From the NCBI GenBank assembly GCA_002454195.1, contig DKIJ01000025.1, positions 1-54,054 of the forward strand: DNA of 54,054 nucleotides, read 5' to 3'. The stretch comes from Flavobacterium sp. UBA6721 (lineage in GTDB: Bacteria; Bacteroidota; Bacteroidia; Flavobacteriales; Flavobacteriaceae). Positions 1 to 8,032 of the stretch are shown piece after piece. The notes beneath the pieces were generated by a model. That model saw nothing but the letters and a program-made list of their open reading frames with translations, did no database searches and was not told where the DNA came from. Position numbers and translations under genes: made by a program. Positions within the stretch are counted from its first letter, which is position 1. Every line of letters starts with the position of its first letter.

Positions 1-26
1 CCATTTTTGACCACATTACCAAAAAT

Positions 27-63
27 AAAATGGCGGTTATCGAAATTGGATAACCGCCATTTT
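27..63 (-). terminator. Rho-independent terminator of ilvE
   Basis: A perfect 14-bp stem (27-40 pairing with 50-63) with a 9-nt loop lies just past the ilvE stop codon. The A-rich left flank becomes a U-rich tail on the minus strand. It may also end a rightward transcript entering the window. Confidence 0.85.
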
Positions 64-81
64 ATTAATACAAAATTACAT

Positions 82-1149
82 TTAAATTTTTACTGTCCAT
101 CCAAAAGGATCTTCAGCTAATTTATGTTGAATGTTTGTTAGTTTTTCTTTTAGTTGTAAGGCAACTGAATTTTCGATTTGAGGTAACTCGTAGTACTCAT
201 CTTTATATGAAAATCCTTTAATAGGACTAACTACAGCAGCTGTTCCAGCGCCAAAGATTTCTTTCAAGCTTCCGTTTTTAATACCTTCAATTAATTCAGA
301 AACAAGAACGGGTCTTTCTTCAATAGCGATTCCTTCTTTTTTTGCCATAGCAATGATACTTTTTCTAGTTACTCCATCTAAGATTCTTTCGCTTGTAGGA
401 GCTGTAACTAAGGTATCATTAATTCTGAAGAATACATTCATGGTTCCAGCTTCTTCTAATTTAGTATGAGTAGCATCATCAGTCCAAATGATTTGTTGGA
501 AACCGTCTTTATTAGCCAAACTAGTTGGGTAAAATTGTCCAGCGTAGTTTCCAGCAGTTTTAGCAGCTCCAATACCGCCATTAGCAGCTCTACTATAATG
601 TTCTGCAATAATAACCTTTACTTCTCCAGAGTAATATGCTTTAGCTGGAGATAGGATAATCATAAATTTATATTCGTTTGATGGATTTGCAACTACACCA
701 AATCCAGTAGCAATCATAAATGGTCTAATGTAAAGGGAGTTTCCTAAACCTTTTTTTATCCAAGCTTCGTCTAATTTTAATAACTCATTAAGTCCTTCCA
801 TGAATATTGATTCAGGAATTTCAGGCATTGCCATTCTTACAGCCGAACTATTAAAACGCTTTACATTTTCATCAGGTCTAAACAACCAGATGTCGTTATT
901 ATCATCTTTGTACGCTTTCATTCCTTCAAAGATAGCTTGACCATAATGAAAAACTCTTGAAGAAGGATCCATTAAAAATGGAGCATATGGTTTTATTGTT
1001 GGATTTTGCCATTCGCCATCTTTGTAGTCACATTCAAATAGATGATCAGTAAAAACAGAACCAAAACTTAAATTGTCAAAATCTACTTCGTTGATTTTTG
1101 TATTTGAGGCTTTTATAATTTCAATTTTCTTGGTTTGAGTTGTACTCAT
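82..1149 (-). CDS. ilvE: Branched-chain amino acid aminotransferase
   Basis: This is a PLP-dependent transaminase that interconverts branched-chain 2-oxo acids and Leu/Ile/Val using glutamate, a cytosolic step. The fold type IV signature is visible: a FHYGQAIFEGMKAY segment near the N-terminus, the likely PLP lysine in GAAKTAGNYA, and the EEAGTMNVFF and GTAAVVSP segments. The ATG at 1149 gives 355 residues, the usual size for the class II bacterial enzyme. The frame stays open 18 codons further upstream, but that stretch is Lys/Asn-rich and lies in the leader below a candidate -7 box at 1232-1239. It is a single gene closed by a terminator at 27-63. The family call is firm; which of the three amino acids dominates cannot be read from sequence. 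Confidence 0.93.
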   Translation of the reverse strand: MSTTQTKKIEIIKASNTKINEVDFDNLSFGSVFTDHLFECDYKDGEWQNPTIKPYAPFLMDPSSRVFHYGQAIFEGMKAYKDDNNDIWLFRPDENVKRFNSSAVRMAMPEIPESIFMEGLNELLKLDEAWIKKGLGNSLYIRPFMIATGFGVVANPSNEYKFMIILSPAKAYYSGEVKVIIAEHYSRAANGGIGAAKTAGNYAGQFYPTSLANKDGFQQIIWTDDATHTKLEEAGTMNVFFRINDTLVTAPTSERILDGVTRKSIIAMAKKEGIAIEERPVLVSELIEGIKNGSLKEIFGAGTAAVVSPIKGFSYKDEYYELPQIENSVALQLKEKLTNIQHKLAEDPFGWTVKI

Positions 1150-1231
1150 AATTATATGTTTTTGTTTTTTGAATGCATTGTTGAATGTTAAGTTATTTTT
1201 CATTTATAATGAAAGTCAACTTTATTTCCTG

Positions 1232-1239
1232 CAAAAATA
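1232..1239 (-). promoter_or_regulatory. Candidate -7 box for ilvE
   Basis: The minus strand reads TATTTTTG, an exact match to the Bacteroidota TAnnTTTG box, about 80 nt above the ilvE ATG. No well-spaced -33 TTG is evident. Confidence 0.5.
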
Positions 1240-1433
1240 AATAAAAAAGGGCAAAAAGTTTGCTAAAACTTTACTATTTGTTAGTGTATAATTGGATTTT
1301 CGTATTTGTTTAAAATAAAACCTAAAATTAGAATCATTTCTATGAAAAATGCAATAATTCATTTCCTTTAGAGCCAAGGTTGCTAATTTTTTTAAGTAAT
1401 TTTGGCTGTGGATATACATTTAAACTAAAAAAA

Positions 1434-2093
1434 TTGAAAAGAGAAATTATTCAAACCAGTGATGGGTCTACTACAATTCATTTGGAAGAGTGGAATGAAA
1501 GTTATCATTCTAAACATGGAGCAATTCAAGAAGCGAAACATGTTTTTATAAAAAATGGACTTTCATTGTTTGAAGGGAGAGCGATTTCAATTTTAGAAAT
1601 TGGTTTTGGCACAGGTTTAAATGCTTTCATCAGTTTTTTAGAAGCTTCTGGATTGCATCAAACTATTGATTATATTGGGGTAGAGGCTTATCCCGTCGTA
1701 TCAGAAGAATTGGTTTCTATGAATTATGTACAGGAATTAAATGCGCAAAATGAATTGGCTATTTTTAAAAAAATGCATGAATCAGCTTGGAATGAAAAAA
1801 TAGTATTGAGTGATTTTTTTACTTTGACTAAGCGACAACAGTTTTTTCAAGATATTGATGATATTGAACAATTTGATTTAATTTACTTTGATGCATTTGG
1901 CTATCGAGTTCAGCCCGAATTGTGGAGTACTGAAATTTTTCAAAAAATGTATAACGCTTTGAAAACGAATGGTGTTTTAGTGACTTATGCAGCCAGAGGT
2001 GTGGTTAAAAGGAGTATGCAAGAAGTAGGTTTTAGAGTTGAAAAATTAGCAGGTCCACCTGGTAAAAGAGAAATGTTTAGGGCAATAAAATGA
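1434..2093 (+). CDS. mnmD: tRNA (mnm5s2U34)-methyltransferase MnmD
   Basis: This is a SAM-dependent methyltransferase of the stand-alone MnmD type. It would do the last methylation of the wobble uridine in tRNAs such as Glu, Lys and Gln. The SAM-binding core is visible as ILEIGFGTGLNAF, followed by the acidic segment DLIYFDAFGYRVQPELW. The C-terminal GPPGKREMFRA motif is typical of the family. The protein starts LKREIIQTSDGSTTIHLEEW, so I chose the TTG at 1434. An upstream TTG at 1380 in the same frame would add 18 residues unlike the family. It diverges from ilvE. Three tRNA-Glu(UUC) genes in this window are plausible substrates. Confidence 0.85.
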   Translation: MKREIIQTSDGSTTIHLEEWNESYHSKHGAIQEAKHVFIKNGLSLFEGRAISILEIGFGTGLNAFISFLEASGLHQTIDYIGVEAYPVVSEELVSMNYVQELNAQNELAIFKKMHESAWNEKIVLSDFFTLTKRQQFFQDIDDIEQFDLIYFDAFGYRVQPELWSTEIFQKMYNALKTNGVLVTYAARGVVKRSMQEVGFRVEKLAGPPGKREMFRAIK

Positions 2094-2157
2094 TTTTTCG
2101 TTAAAAACTTAACAATTTTTATTTTGAAATAATAAAAATCATCCTAAAGCGTTATTG

Positions 2158-2191
2158 TTTGATAAAGCTGTTTCTAAAATTCTTACTTTTA
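2158..2191 (+). promoter_or_regulatory. Candidate promoter of the first small paralog
   Basis: TTTG at 2158-2161 and TACTTTTA at 2184-2191 are separated by 22 nt. The -7 box matches TAnnTTTG in all but the last base. It lies 44 nt upstream of the ATG at 2236. Confidence 0.4.
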
Positions 2192-2235
2192 CACAGCTTA
2201 AAAATGAATGTTTAACCTAAAATCGTTAATCTATT

Positions 2236-2433
2236 ATGTCAAAAGTTATGTTTGATTATACCAAATCAATATTAGAAAGAGTAAGTTTTGATTTAGTACT
2301 TTTTAGCAAGGAATTAGAGAAAGCTATAAAAACTTTACTTCCACATGAGTTAGAACAGTTAAAAGAATGGTTAGTATCTTTTATAATAGAAAAACCAGAA
2401 TTAAAACCTTCATTAGGAATTATAAATAAATAA
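2236..2433 (+). CDS. Conserved small protein of unknown function (copy 1)
   Basis: This 65-residue protein has no signal peptide or membrane segment. It carries the block FDYTKSILERVSFD, then two amphipathic, charged helices around LLPHELEQLKEWL, and ends in EKPELKPS. It is clearly paralogous to the 67-residue protein starting 200 bp downstream; both share DYTKSILERVSF, the LLPHE(L/M)E turn and PELK. It has its own promoter-like boxes and its own terminator, so it is a stand-alone unit. I know similar small proteins from flavobacteria only as hypotheticals and assign no function. Being short, cytosolic and charged would suit a helical regulatory or stress protein, but that is speculation. Confidence 0.8.
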   Translation: MSKVMFDYTKSILERVSFDLVLFSKELEKAIKTLLPHELEQLKEWLVSFIIEKPELKPSLGIINK

Positions 2434-2459
2434 AAAGGAATCATTTGATTCCTTTTTTT
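2433..2459 (+). terminator. Terminator after small protein copy 1
   Basis: The 11-bp stem AAAAGGAATCA/TGATTCCTTTT starts at the last base of the stop codon and runs into a T tract. Confidence 0.85.
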
Positions 2460-2632
2460 GTTTTTTTCGACAATTTCGTAATAGATTAGAATGTTTTTTT
2501 GTATGTAAAATATTTTTAAAAAATAATTAAAAAGTATTTCGTCGATTTTATGTGTTTTTTAACTACTGCGATAGGAGAGAATCTATTTTGAATTTTGTAT
2601 TTTAGACATATGAATTTAAATACTTAAATGTT

Positions 2633-2836
2633 ATGCCTAGAATGATATATGATTATACAAAGTCTATCCTCGAAAGAGTAAGCTTTGCTCCAGATTTATT
2701 TGTGAAAGAGCTTAAAAAAGCAGTTAGGGATTTATTGCCACATGAGATGGAACATCTTAGAAACTGGCTTAATTACTATACAAAAGAAAGACCAGAGTTA
2801 AAACAATGTCTTATTGAGTTAGACAAAAACAAATAA
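2633..2836 (+). CDS. Conserved small protein of unknown function (copy 2)
   Basis: This 67-residue paralog of the gene at 2236 has the same plan: a DYTKSILERVSF block, a basic helix (VKELKKAVRDLL), a PHEMEHLRNWL helix, and an ERPELKQC tail ending in a lysine-rich end. It is soluble, with no export signal. It is separated from copy 1 by a terminator and about 200 bp, so the two are probably expressed independently. The strong conservation of the DYTKSILERVSF block between otherwise diverged copies suggests a functional surface there. Function is not known to me. Confidence 0.8.
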   Translation: MPRMIYDYTKSILERVSFAPDLFVKELKKAVRDLLPHEMEHLRNWLNYYTKERPELKQCLIELDKNK

Positions 2837-2840
2837 GAGG

Positions 2841-2873
2841 TAGAGTCAAGAGTTTCTTGACTCTATTTTTTTT
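2841..2873 (+). terminator. Terminator after small protein copy 2
   Basis: A perfect 10-bp stem (2841-2850 with 2856-2865) with a 5-nt loop is followed by eight T. It reaches into the last codons of the convergent oxyR gene. Confidence 0.88.
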
Positions 2874-3804
2874 GTAGAGGGCTAATAATCTGAACATTTT
2901 GAAAAACAATAGCTCCTTTTACAACTCCAGCTATTGTAGATCGTAAGGCTTCAATAATTTGGATTTTTAATTCGCTTTTTGGATAAATCAAACTTACTTC
3001 TCGTGCGGGTTTAGGTTCTACAAAATGGCGTAATTTTAATTTGTCAGACTCTTTCAAATCTAAGGTGTGTAAGTAAGGCAATAGAGTAGTCCCTAGTCCT
3101 TCATCGGCAAGTTTAATTAAGGTTTCAAAACTTCCGCTTTCTATTTGAAAATTATTAGTGGCCGTTCGAGTATTATTTTTACAAAGGTTGATAATTCCAT
3201 CTCTAAAACAATGACCGTCTTGTAATAATAGAATTTCATCAATATTTAAATCATTTATTTCGATTTCTTTTTTCTGAAAATGGTGATGACTCTCCGGTAT
3301 GTATGCGACAAAAGGTTCAAAGTATAAGACTATTTCTTTGATTTTTTCCTCCATCAATGGTGTCGCAGCAATAGCAGCATCTAAATGTCCATTGTTAAGT
3401 TTAGTAATAATTTCTTCTGTATTTAGTTCTTCAATTATTAATTTGACTTTTGGATGTTTTTTAATGAAATTATTCAAAAACATAGGTAATAAAGTAGGCA
3501 TGATAGTAGGTATAATTCCCAGTCTAAATTCTCCTCCAATATATCCTTTTTGTTGTTCAACTATATCTTGGATTCGGTCGGCTTCGTTAACAATATTTTT
3601 AGCTTGCGAAACAATTTTTTGTCCAATATCGGTTAGTTGAATAGGTTTTTTTGTTCTATCAAATATTTGAATATTAAGTTCTTCTTCAATTTTTTGAATT
3701 TGCATACTCAGCGTTGGTTGCGTAACAAAACACTTTTCGGCGGCTAGTGTAAAATTTTTATGTTCGGCAACAGCAAGTACGTATTTAAGTTGGGTAATAG
3801 TCAT
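2863..3804 (-). CDS. oxyR: Peroxide-sensing LysR-type regulator OxyR
   Basis: This LysR-family regulator has an N-terminal winged helix-turn-helix (residues 1-60: MTITQLKYVLAVAEHKNFTLA and the recognition helix near TQPTLSMQIQ) and a C-terminal sensing domain. The QDGHCFRDGIINLC segment places cysteines at residues 199 and 208 when the ATG at 3804 is used. These are the positions of the redox pair of E. coli OxyR, so the protein should sense H2O2 through a disulfide. A TATATTTG box at 3823-3830 supports this start over an in-frame TTG at 3825, which would overlap the box. Likely targets in the window include katG (22684), which has a matching operator. It is convergent with the small protein gene at 2633. 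Confidence 0.92.
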   Translation of the reverse strand: MTITQLKYVLAVAEHKNFTLAAEKCFVTQPTLSMQIQKIEEELNIQIFDRTKKPIQLTDIGQKIVSQAKNIVNEADRIQDIVEQQKGYIGGEFRLGIIPTIMPTLLPMFLNNFIKKHPKVKLIIEELNTEEIITKLNNGHLDAAIAATPLMEEKIKEIVLYFEPFVAYIPESHHHFQKKEIEINDLNIDEILLLQDGHCFRDGIINLCKNNTRTATNNFQIESGSFETLIKLADEGLGTTLLPYLHTLDLKESDKLKLRHFVEPKPAREVSLIYPKSELKIQIIEALRSTIAGVVKGAIVFQNVQIISPLQKK

Positions 3805-3822
3805 AAATAGAAGGTTTTGCTG

Positions 3823-3830
3823 CAAATATA
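3823..3830 (-). promoter_or_regulatory. Candidate -7 box for oxyR
   Basis: The minus strand reads TATATTTG, a perfect TAnnTTTG match, 18 nt above the ATG at 3804. It implies a very short leader and fixes the start choice. Confidence 0.55.
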
Positions 3831-4012
3831 AACACTATCGATTGAATTGTATAACTTCCTATAAAATTATGCATCAATAGAAGCACAATGAAGGCTGTGT
3901 TTAGAAGATAAATAGGAAGTGAAAATTTACAATTATTTAGTCTGGAAAAATTATTTTTTTCTTTTTATCAAAAAAAAAGCGCTTTTTTCATTTTTGTGTT
4001 TATTTTAGCTTT

Positions 4013-4297
4013 ATGAAAATAATAGCGCGTCTTTTTTTATTTTTTTTTATAGCTTTTTTATTAACGCCTTTTATTGTGTCGTTTGTAGAAAAGGGAGCTT
4101 CTACATCTATTATTTTAAAGATGTCAGAAGAGGAACAGGTAAAAAAAGAAGTAAAAGATAAAGCATTTTATACAACGATTGAACCGCTATTTGAGCAAAA
4201 AACAATCATTAGTAGAACTATATTATTTTTTAAAAAAGTACTAAAATACAACATAGTTTCAAAAAAGATTTTTGTACCTCCACCTAATTGGGCTTAA
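4013..4297 (+). CDS. Small single-pass membrane protein upstream of the SulP transporter
   Basis: This 94-residue protein has one strongly hydrophobic N-terminal segment (residues 3-26, LFLFFFIAFLLTPFIVSFV). A charged stretch rich in Glu and Lys (38-50) and a basic tail ending VPPPNWA follow. It lies 82 bp upstream of the SulP gene in the same direction and could be co-transcribed with the transporter and carbonic anhydrase. A perfect 16-bp palindrome (AAAAAAGCGCTTTTTT) sits at 3973-3988 just before it. I do not recognise a family. Its position would suit an accessory subunit of the transporter, but that is inference only. Confidence 0.65.
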   Translation: MKIIARLFLFFFIAFLLTPFIVSFVEKGASTSIILKMSEEEQVKKEVKDKAFYTTIEPLFEQKTIISRTILFFKKVLKYNIVSKKIFVPPPNWA

Positions 4298-4379
4298 TAC
4301 AAATAAATGTTTTTAAAGAAATTTTGAAAACAGTATTACTTGGTTTTCAATATTCTAACGTATTTAATTTCTTCGTATT

Positions 4380-6020
4380 ATGACAAAAAAAAATAATCTT
4401 TTATCCAACTTAAAATCGGATTTCGCATCTGGTTTGGTGGTTTTTTTAGTGGCATTGCCTTTGTGTTTAGGTATCGCAATGGCTTCAGGTGCCCCTTTGT
4501 TTTCTGGAATTATAGCAGGTATTGTAGGAGGTATAGTAGTAGGTTATTTGAGTCAATCTCATATAAGTGTGTCTGGTCCAGCTGCGGGTTTAACTGCTAT
4601 TGTTTTAACAGCAATTACTGATTTAGGTTCTTTTGATGTGTTTTTATTAGCAGTGTTTTTAGCAGGAGTAATTCAATTACTTTTAGGTTTTATAAAGGCA
4701 GGAAGTATTTCTAATTATTTTCCCACTAATGTGATTGAAGGAATGCTAGCAGGTATAGGAGTAATCATTATTTTAAAGCAACTACCTCATGCCTTTGGTT
4801 ATGATTCAGATTTTGAAGGTGATGAAGCCTTTATTCAAATTGATGGCGATAATACTTTTTTTGCCTTGTTTAAGGTATTGAAACATTTTCAGTTGGGAGC
4901 TATTATCGTAACTTTAGTTTCTCTGGCCATACTGATTTCTTGGGAAAAGATTTCTTTGTTTAAGAAAATAAAATTAGTTCCAGGGGCTTTAGTAGCGGTA
5001 ATTTTAGGAGTAATTATCAATGAAATTTTTATTAATAGTGGTAGTGCTCTTGCAATTGGTAAAAACCATTTAGTATCATTACCTGTTCCAACATCATTTG
5101 AAGATTTTAAAGCAATAATTGTCACTCCAAATTTTGCAGGATTGACTAACCCAAAAGTTTGGACAGTAGGTTTAACTATTGCTATTGTAGCCTCTATTGA
5201 AACGTTGTTGTGTATTGAAGCTTCGGATAGATTAGATCCTCAAAAAAGATATACTAATACTAACGTAGAATTAAAAGCGCAAGGAATTGGGAATATAGTA
5301 AGTTCTCTTATTGGAGGTTTACCTATGACTTCTGTTGTAGTTCGTTCCTCAGCGAATAGCAATGCAGGTGCAAAGACAAAAATGTCGACAATTATTCATG
5401 GATTTATGTTATTATTAAGTGTCCTGCTTATTCCGGCATTATTGAACAAGATTCCGTTGGCAACCTTAGCGACTGTATTAATAATGGTTGGCTACAAATT
5501 AGCTAAGCCATCTAAGATTAAATACTTTTTAGAAAAAGGGAAATATCAATTTTTGCCTTTTATTGCTACGATGGTCGCTGTAGTAGCTACGGATTTATTA
5601 AAAGGAGTAATGCTTGGAATTATTATTAGTATTATTTTTGTTTTAAGAGGGAATTTAAAAAAGGCATATACTTTTAAAAAGGAGGAATATGTTGATGGCG
5701 ATATCATTCATATTGATTTAGCCCAAGAAGTTTCTTTTTTAAATAAGGCAGCAATCAAAAACACCTTAAAAGAAATTCCTGAAAATTCTAAAGTAATTAT
5801 TTCGGCACATGACACGGTGTATATCGCTCATGATATTTTAGATTTAATTAAAGAATTTAAAACTATAAGAGCTGTTGACGAAAATATTAAAGTAAAATTA
5901 AAAGGATTTAAGGGAGCGTATCATTTAGAAAATTCAGATGAAGTGCCTAATCATGTGTCGATTGAACATTATTATGATGTAGCCAAACGAAAAGTAATTA
6001 AAAAAGAAATTTTTGAATAA
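4380..6020 (+). CDS. SulP-family inorganic anion transporter
   Basis: This 546-residue SulP (SLC26-like) transporter has an N-terminal hydrophobic domain of many membrane spans (residues ~15-410), including FLVALPLCLGIAMASGAPLFSG and the SVSGPAAGLTAIV signature. A short STAS-like cytoplasmic domain follows (~440-530). The serine phosphorylated in classical STAS antagonists is replaced by a SAHDTVYIAHD segment, so regulation there is probably not anti-sigma-like. The ATG at 4380 directly precedes MTKKNNLLSNLKSDFASGLVV. Only 26 bp separate it from a beta carbonic anhydrase, the arrangement of bicarbonate transporters of the BicA type. Na+-dependent HCO3- uptake is therefore the best guess; sulfate is the main alternative. 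Confidence 0.85.
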   Translation: MTKKNNLLSNLKSDFASGLVVFLVALPLCLGIAMASGAPLFSGIIAGIVGGIVVGYLSQSHISVSGPAAGLTAIVLTAITDLGSFDVFLLAVFLAGVIQLLLGFIKAGSISNYFPTNVIEGMLAGIGVIIILKQLPHAFGYDSDFEGDEAFIQIDGDNTFFALFKVLKHFQLGAIIVTLVSLAILISWEKISLFKKIKLVPGALVAVILGVIINEIFINSGSALAIGKNHLVSLPVPTSFEDFKAIIVTPNFAGLTNPKVWTVGLTIAIVASIETLLCIEASDRLDPQKRYTNTNVELKAQGIGNIVSSLIGGLPMTSVVVRSSANSNAGAKTKMSTIIHGFMLLLSVLLIPALLNKIPLATLATVLIMVGYKLAKPSKIKYFLEKGKYQFLPFIATMVAVVATDLLKGVMLGIIISIIFVLRGNLKKAYTFKKEEYVDGDIIHIDLAQEVSFLNKAAIKNTLKEIPENSKVIISAHDTVYIAHDILDLIKEFKTIRAVDENIKVKLKGFKGAYHLENSDEVPNHVSIEHYYDVAKRKVIKKEIFE

Positions 6021-6046
6021 TTGTTTAAATTATAAAGCTAAAGGAT

Positions 6047-6682
6047 ATGGTTGATTTTTATAAAAAGATATTAGATAATAATAAAGAATGGGTTGAAAAA
6101 GCATTAGAAAAAGACCCAAACTATTTTGCTGATTTAGCCAAAGGACAAACACCTCCATTGTTATGGATAGGATGTTCAGATAGTCGTGTTCCTGCTAATG
6201 AAATTATTGGGGCTAAACCAGGAGAGGTATTTGTTCACAGAAACATTGCTAACATGGTTGTACACTCGGATATGAATATGTTAAGTGTTCTGGATTATGC
6301 GGTCAATGTTTTAAAAGTAAAACACGTAATTGTTTGTGGTCATTATGGTTGTGGAGGGGTTAAAGCAGCAATGGGAAATCAATCTATTGGTATTATCGAC
6401 AACTGGATTAGACATATTAAGGATGTTTATCGATTGCATAATGAGTATCTTGATTCCATTCAAGATGAAACGGAACGATTCAATACTTTTGTTGAAATCA
6501 ATGTAAAAGAACAAGTTTTTGATTTGGCTAAAACATCTATTGTGCAAGCAGCTTGGAAGAACAAGCAAGATTTAACTTTGCACGGTTGGGTTTATGGATT
6601 GAATTCTGGATTTGTAACTGATTTAGAGGTGAATATGAGCTCTAATAATGAGTTAGATGAAGTATATCAACTGAATTTGTAA
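6047..6682 (+). CDS. Beta-class carbonic anhydrase (copy 1)
   Basis: This cytosolic zinc enzyme interconverts CO2 and bicarbonate. The zinc and catalytic dyad residues are visible: C43, D45 and R47 in GCSDSR, and H99 and C102 in GHYGCGG. Its 211 residues are normal for plant/E. coli Can-like enzymes. The gene follows the SulP transporter by 26 bp and is closed by a terminator, so the pair probably captures inorganic carbon for carboxylation reactions. A paralog of 208 residues with the same ligand spacing lies at 24981-25607 without a transporter. The two therefore probably differ in expression rather than in chemistry. Confidence 0.93.
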   Translation: MVDFYKKILDNNKEWVEKALEKDPNYFADLAKGQTPPLLWIGCSDSRVPANEIIGAKPGEVFVHRNIANMVVHSDMNMLSVLDYAVNVLKVKHVIVCGHYGCGGVKAAMGNQSIGIIDNWIRHIKDVYRLHNEYLDSIQDETERFNTFVEINVKEQVFDLAKTSIVQAAWKNKQDLTLHGWVYGLNSGFVTDLEVNMSSNNELDEVYQLNL

Positions 6683-6683
6683 T

Positions 6684-6715
6684 AAAAAAACGCCTTTAGG
6701 GCGTTTTTTTTTTTT
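6684..6715 (+). terminator. Terminator of the SulP-carbonic anhydrase unit
   Basis: A short stem with A-rich left and T-rich right flanks (AAAAAAACGCC with GGCGTTTTTTT) lies directly after the stop, followed by a 15-nt T tract. The A tract lets it also serve the convergent gene. Confidence 0.8.
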
Positions 6716-7915
6716 TTATTCATTATCTAAATTTTCATTGAAAGCTGATGGAAGTAAAGTTGGGATAAATTTAATCAAGATAGGAAGTAGTAAGCTTCCG
6801 CCGGGAAGTAAAAAAATAGTTAGCGATGGTATCGTTTTACAAATATCTAATAGCTGTTTTTTTACTTTCTTTTTTTCTTTCTCACTTAAATCTCTGCGAG
6901 TAGAATAAGCCAATAAAAGCATTAATTCTTTACTTTCTATAATTTCTTTAAGCAATCTATTTTTGTTCCTACTGATAAGAGTGATTACACTTTGTGTAGT
7001 TTGGTCGTAAAAATGTTTTACGGGATTAGAATACTTAAAATAGGGGATTTGGTCTTTGTACTTCGTAATAAAAGTATCTGTGTTTTTAATACTTTCGGTG
7101 ACAAAATCAGATGGTATTTTTAGGTTTTCGGCTAGTTTGTGTAAAAAATAAATTTCTTCGTTCTCAATTTGTCCATCACTCCAAATTGCCATTCCTGCCA
7201 TATCCATTAAATAGTACTTTTCTAAATCAGATTCAAAATAATCAAGATTAAGATCTTCTAGATTTTGAACACTAATATTGGAGAATTTACTGTAGCGAAC
7301 TGAAGCTTCAAATAGTTTAATTAATAAATCATCATAATTTGACTTATTGGTTTTTATCTTCAAAGCCAACGTGACAACGCTAACTACAGCTTCTTCAATT
7401 TTTTTTAGGTATTTCTCAGGAATTTTACCATTTCGTAAATATTGTCCAAAAGCCAAAATATCAATAAAAAGTAAGGCATTAGTAACAATGTGTGAAAAGT
7501 TTTTATTGATGATGTCTACATTTGTTTGAACACGAGTATCAATTATCTTTTCTAGATTTAGTGAAGGTGAACCATTTGGTAACACCTTTTTAAATAAGTT
7601 AAATCCTTGAGGATGTAAATCGTCATAAAAATCTAAAGCTTTTTTTATGAAATTATTAGGGTCTTCGTCCTGAGTCATCAAGCCGTAAACACCATATAAG
7701 GTATTTAATAAGGCTACTTTAGGTATTTCATTTTGCACCCAGCCTTTAGTATCAACAAGCATTGGTGTTTCAAAAGAAATAATATGACCATAGATAAATC
7801 CTGTAGCTCTTGTTTTTTTGTAAAAAGAACCAGTGTCCAAGAAAAGATGTTCTTTCTTGAATTCTTGTTTGATGAAAAATTTATCAATCCAACCAGATGC
7901 AGAAGGGTTAATCAT
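6716..7915 (-). CDS. LETM1-related protein with TerB-like segment
   Basis: This 399-residue protein has a C-terminal segment (~330-395) reading STRRDLSEKEKKKVKKQLLD then IPSLTIFLLPGGSLLLPILIK. It resembles the membrane-proximal part of LETM1-like proteins. A central stretch (~235-285, MAGMAIWSDGQIENEEIYFL) looks like a TerB/tellurite-resistance-type helical domain. The only likely membrane segment is the C-terminal hydrophobic one, and there is no signal peptide. I recall this architecture in flavobacteria under the name LETM1-related biofilm-associated protein; the biochemical role is unknown. It is convergent with the carbonic anhydrase gene, ends inside the shared terminator region, and has a TAGCTTTG box upstream. 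Confidence 0.75.
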   Translation of the reverse strand: MINPSASGWIDKFFIKQEFKKEHLFLDTGSFYKKTRATGFIYGHIISFETPMLVDTKGWVQNEIPKVALLNTLYGVYGLMTQDEDPNNFIKKALDFYDDLHPQGFNLFKKVLPNGSPSLNLEKIIDTRVQTNVDIINKNFSHIVTNALLFIDILAFGQYLRNGKIPEKYLKKIEEAVVSVVTLALKIKTNKSNYDDLLIKLFEASVRYSKFSNISVQNLEDLNLDYFESDLEKYYLMDMAGMAIWSDGQIENEEIYFLHKLAENLKIPSDFVTESIKNTDTFITKYKDQIPYFKYSNPVKHFYDQTTQSVITLISRNKNRLLKEIIESKELMLLLAYSTRRDLSEKEKKKVKKQLLDICKTIPSLTIFLLPGGSLLLPILIKFIPTLLPSAFNENLDNE

Positions 7916-7933
7916 AGTCTTTTTTTGAAGCTA

Positions 7934-7941
7934 CAAAGCTA
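7934..7941 (-). promoter_or_regulatory. Candidate -7 box for the LETM1-related gene
   Basis: The minus strand reads TAGCTTTG (TAnnTTTG), 19 nt above the ATG at 7915. Confidence 0.45.
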
Positions 7942-7973
7942 TGTTTTTTTATAGTTTTGATGTTATATTAAAA

Positions 7974-8009
7974 TAAAAAAACCGTCTTAATTTTGTTAAA
8001 TTAAGACGG
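7974..8009 (-). terminator. Terminator of sodC
   Basis: A perfect 12-bp stem (7982-7993 with 7998-8009), a 4-nt loop and a run of A on the plus strand give a U tail on the minus strand. Confidence 0.88.
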
Positions 8010-8032
8010 CTTGAAATTTTTTTAAGAAAATA

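Noticed and set aside
1222..1419. Open frame of 65 codons on the minus strand between ilvE and mnmD
   Set aside because: It has no family-like motif, overlaps the mnmD upstream region and contains the ilvE promoter box; it is explained by AT-rich chance.
3831..3890. Possible OxyR autoregulatory site between oxyR and the small membrane protein gene
   Set aside because: CTATCGATTGA and TCAATAG are only loosely complementary, and no ATAG-N7-CTAT unit is present.
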